The notes under the pieces: generated by a model
Database searches by the model: none
What the model was told of the DNA's origin: nothing
Seen by the model: only the letters and a program-made list of their open reading frames with translations
DNA from: Vibrio splendidus
GTDB lineage: Bacteria > Pseudomonadota > Gammaproteobacteria > Enterobacterales > Vibrionaceae
Direction of reading: 5' to 3'
NCBI RefSeq assembly: GCF_024347615.1
Contig: NZ_AP025509.1
Location: forward strand, 1,116,001-1,180,000
Length of the DNA: 64,000 nt
Shown here: in pieces, positions 62,257 to 64,000 of the stretch
How the letters are laid out: each line of letters begins with the position of its first letter
Numbering within the stretch: the first letter of the stretch is position 1
Program-made: the position numbers and the translations under genes

Positions 62257-64000
62257 ATGAAGTTAAAGCGCTCAATCGCACCCATAAATTATTCAGCTAA
62301 ATGGAAGGTCATCGTTCTCGTGTTGTCTGTAGTACTGATGCTTCTCAGTGCCCTACCCTCTGCATTTGGTGAACGTGAAGCTTTGCACATTTCAAACCAA
62401 ACGCATTCGACACACGCTGATGATGTATATCGTTATCTTGTGGACAATAGCATTGATGTTCACAGTGTTAGCGAAAACAACGATAGGTTAGTTGTGACGT
62501 TTGCTTCAAGCGGGCAACAAGCCCCCGCACAAGCTTTGATGTCCGATTTTATCCAATCATCGGAGACCGTTGCCCTCACGCTCGAACCTTCAGCTCCTTC
62601 TTGGCTAAACTCGCTGGGCTTTCAGCCGATTAAGTTTGGATTAGATCTGCGCGGTGGTGTGCAATTTCTGTTAGACGTTGACCTAGTCCCTGTCTTTAAT
62701 GCTCACGCGCAATCAGTGATCGACGACCTTCGTCAGGAGTTTCGTGTACGCGGTCGTGTAGAAAGCGGTGAGGTAGTCATTGCTCGATATAACGAAGCAT
62801 TACTTGGCGATATTCGAACCCACTTAAGAACACAGTATCCAAATTGGACTCTGAGCCAATCTGGTGAGCGCTTAATGATCTCAATGGATGAGGAAGAGAA
62901 ACGCGCGATTCGAACTCTGACCGTGACACAAAATCTTCAAACAATGCGAGGCCGCATAGAAGAGCTAGGGATCACGGAAGCCGCAGTCCAACGCCAAGGT
63001 GAAAATCGAATTCGCATCGAACTGCCAGGAGTACAAGACCCGACATCCGCAAAAAACATTATCGGCGCCACTGCATCGTTAGCGTTTTACCATGTGGAGC
63101 CTAATGTCAGCGCACGAACAAAATCCATCAATGACCAAGATGGTAGACCTGTCATTCTGCATAGAAACAGTATCTTAGGGGGCGAGCATATTATCGATGC
63201 ACGCGCCAGCCTAGGAGAAATGGGAACACCCGAAGTTAACATCACTCTTGATAGCACGGGGGGGCGGCTGATGACCAATCACTCGCGCAGCAATATCGGA
63301 AACCCGATGGCGACTCTGTACAGTGAATACAGTCAATCAGAGACAGGACAATCCATTGAGCAAAGCGAAGTTATCAGCGTAGCGACAATTCAATCAACGC
63401 TGGGTAACCGCTTTCGCATAACTGGCGCGGGGTCAATGGCAGACGCTCAAAACCTGGCTCTTCTATTGAGAGCTGGCTCACTCACCGCTCCTGTTACCAT
63501 TGTTGAAGAACGCACAATCGGGCCAACTCTTGGTGCTGAAAACGTCAAAAATGGCTTTGCTGCACTCGCCTTGGGGCTTGGTTTTACATTGGTATTTATC
63601 GCTTGTTGGTATCGACGCCTTGGCTGGGTTGCGAATGCTGCACTGACTATCAACTTAGTGTGTCTGTTTGGCCTATTGGCGCTCATTCCTGGCGCTGTGC
63701 TAACGCTTCCGGGCATTGCTGGGCTCGTGCTAACCGTGGGGATGGCTGTCGATACCAACGTGCTTATCTTTGAACGCATCAAAGACAAAATGCGAGAAGG
63801 CAGAAACTTTTCCCAAGCCATAGACCGAGGGTTCGATAGTGCATTCTCTTCAATTTTCGATGCCAACCTCACCACTATGATCGTTGCCATCGCTTTGTAT
63901 GCAATAGGTAACGGCCCAATTCAAGGCTTTGCTATCACACTCGGATTAGGCCTACTGACTAGCTTATTTACCGGCGTATTTGCGTCTCGAATTCTTATCA
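62257..64000 (+). CDS. secD: SecD protein-export subunit, second-type paralogue (3' end outside window)
   Basis: The frame is open from ATG 62257 to the window edge (581 codons). It starts MKLKRSIAPINYSAKWKVIV with one N-terminal helix (about 15-37). FGLDLRGGVQFLLDVD (near 128) is the SecD P1 motif, AALALGLGFTLVFIACWYRR opens the C-terminal helices, and GMAVDTNVLIFERIKDKMREG is the conserved helix-4 segment. SecD with SecF uses the ion gradient to pull exported proteins. Vibrios have two SecDF sets, one Na-driven and one H-driven; the divergent N-terminus and lone position fit the second set. secF would follow outside the window. Confidence 0.93.
   Translation, partial: MKLKRSIAPINYSAKWKVIVLVLSVVLMLLSALPSAFGEREALHISNQTHSTHADDVYRYLVDNSIDVHSVSENNDRLVVTFASSGQQAPAQALMSDFIQSSETVALTLEPSAPSWLNSLGFQPIKFGLDLRGGVQFLLDVDLVPVFNAHAQSVIDDLRQEFRVRGRVESGEVVIARYNEALLGDIRTHLRTQYPNWTLSQSGERLMISMDEEEKRAIRTLTVTQNLQTMRGRIEELGITEAAVQRQGENRIRIELPGVQDPTSAKNIIGATASLAFYHVEPNVSARTKSINDQDGRPVILHRNSILGGEHIIDARASLGEMGTPEVNITLDSTGGRLMTNHSRSNIGNPMATLYSEYSQSETGQSIEQSEVISVATIQSTLGNRFRITGAGSMADAQNLALLLRAGSLTAPVTIVEERTIGPTLGAENVKNGFAALALGLGFTLVFIACWYRRLGWVANAALTINLVCLFGLLALIPGAVLTLPGIAGLVLTVGMAVDTNVLIFERIKDKMREGRNFSQAIDRGFDSAFSSIFDANLTTMIVAIALYAIGNGPIQGFAITLGLGLLTSLFTGVFASRILI

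Noticed and set aside
63447..63890. 147-codon open frame on the minus strand
   Set aside because: It lies wholly inside secD on the opposite strand; the secD frame carries the conserved motifs.

Overview
The window reads as a marine Vibrio chromosome, most like the Splendidus or Harveyi groups. The markers are a LuxM-LuxN quorum-sensing pair whose LuxN matches the V. harveyi protein almost throughout, a Vibrio-type M9 collagenase, a long-form isocitrate lyase, and a second-type SecD. pyrC, which lies on chromosome 2 in V. cholerae, suggests chromosome 2; that placement is inference. No rRNA, tRNA, CRISPR array, prophage or complete insertion sequence was seen. Genes run off both ends: a YcbX-type MOSC protein at the left and secD at the right.

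Layout. 1-4.7 kb: housekeeping (MOSC protein, small Pmp3-type membrane protein, pyrC with a PurR-like box, yedI, M14 peptidase). 4.8-7.5 kb: a BCCT osmolyte transporter and a small protein that is only the insertion domain of malate synthase G. 7.7-23 kb: a taurine-degradation locus made of a TRAP transporter with a tandem-cache companion, TauY/TauX-like taurine dehydrogenase, Xsc, a CobS/CobT-like AAA+/VWA pair, a TauE/SafE exporter, a short Pta and an IclR regulator. An AT-rich FRG-domain gene bounded by 17-bp direct repeats interrupts it. 23-30 kb: an aldehyde dehydrogenase, malate synthase G, a LysR regulator and isocitrate lyase. Taurine carbon would leave the locus as acetyl-CoA and enter the glyoxylate bypass encoded beside it.

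30-38 kb: a small ADP-ribosyltransferase-like protein, a cystatin-like lipoprotein, a secreted collagenase, and luxM-luxN. 38-47 kb: a LysR / outer-membrane protein / DUF1254 locus, a KduD plus RpiB-family pair for unsaturated uronates, two transporters and a diguanylate cyclase. 47-64 kb: a 0.28-kb MITE, a PhyH-type oxygenase with a reductase, a metal-chelate-type ABC importer behind a perfect 32-bp palindrome, a periplasmic nucleotidase, a 27-codon ORF among hairpins, an ABC/FtsX/AttH operon, endonuclease I and secD.

Two recurring themes stand out. Short tandem duplications of 7-20 bp sit on or just after stop codons at many loci (pyrC, the 190-aa gene, aceA, the cystatin gene, luxN, the iclR gene). 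The taurine locus also carries accessory genes (CobS/CobT-like pair, FRG island, cache protein) that the known pathway does not need.
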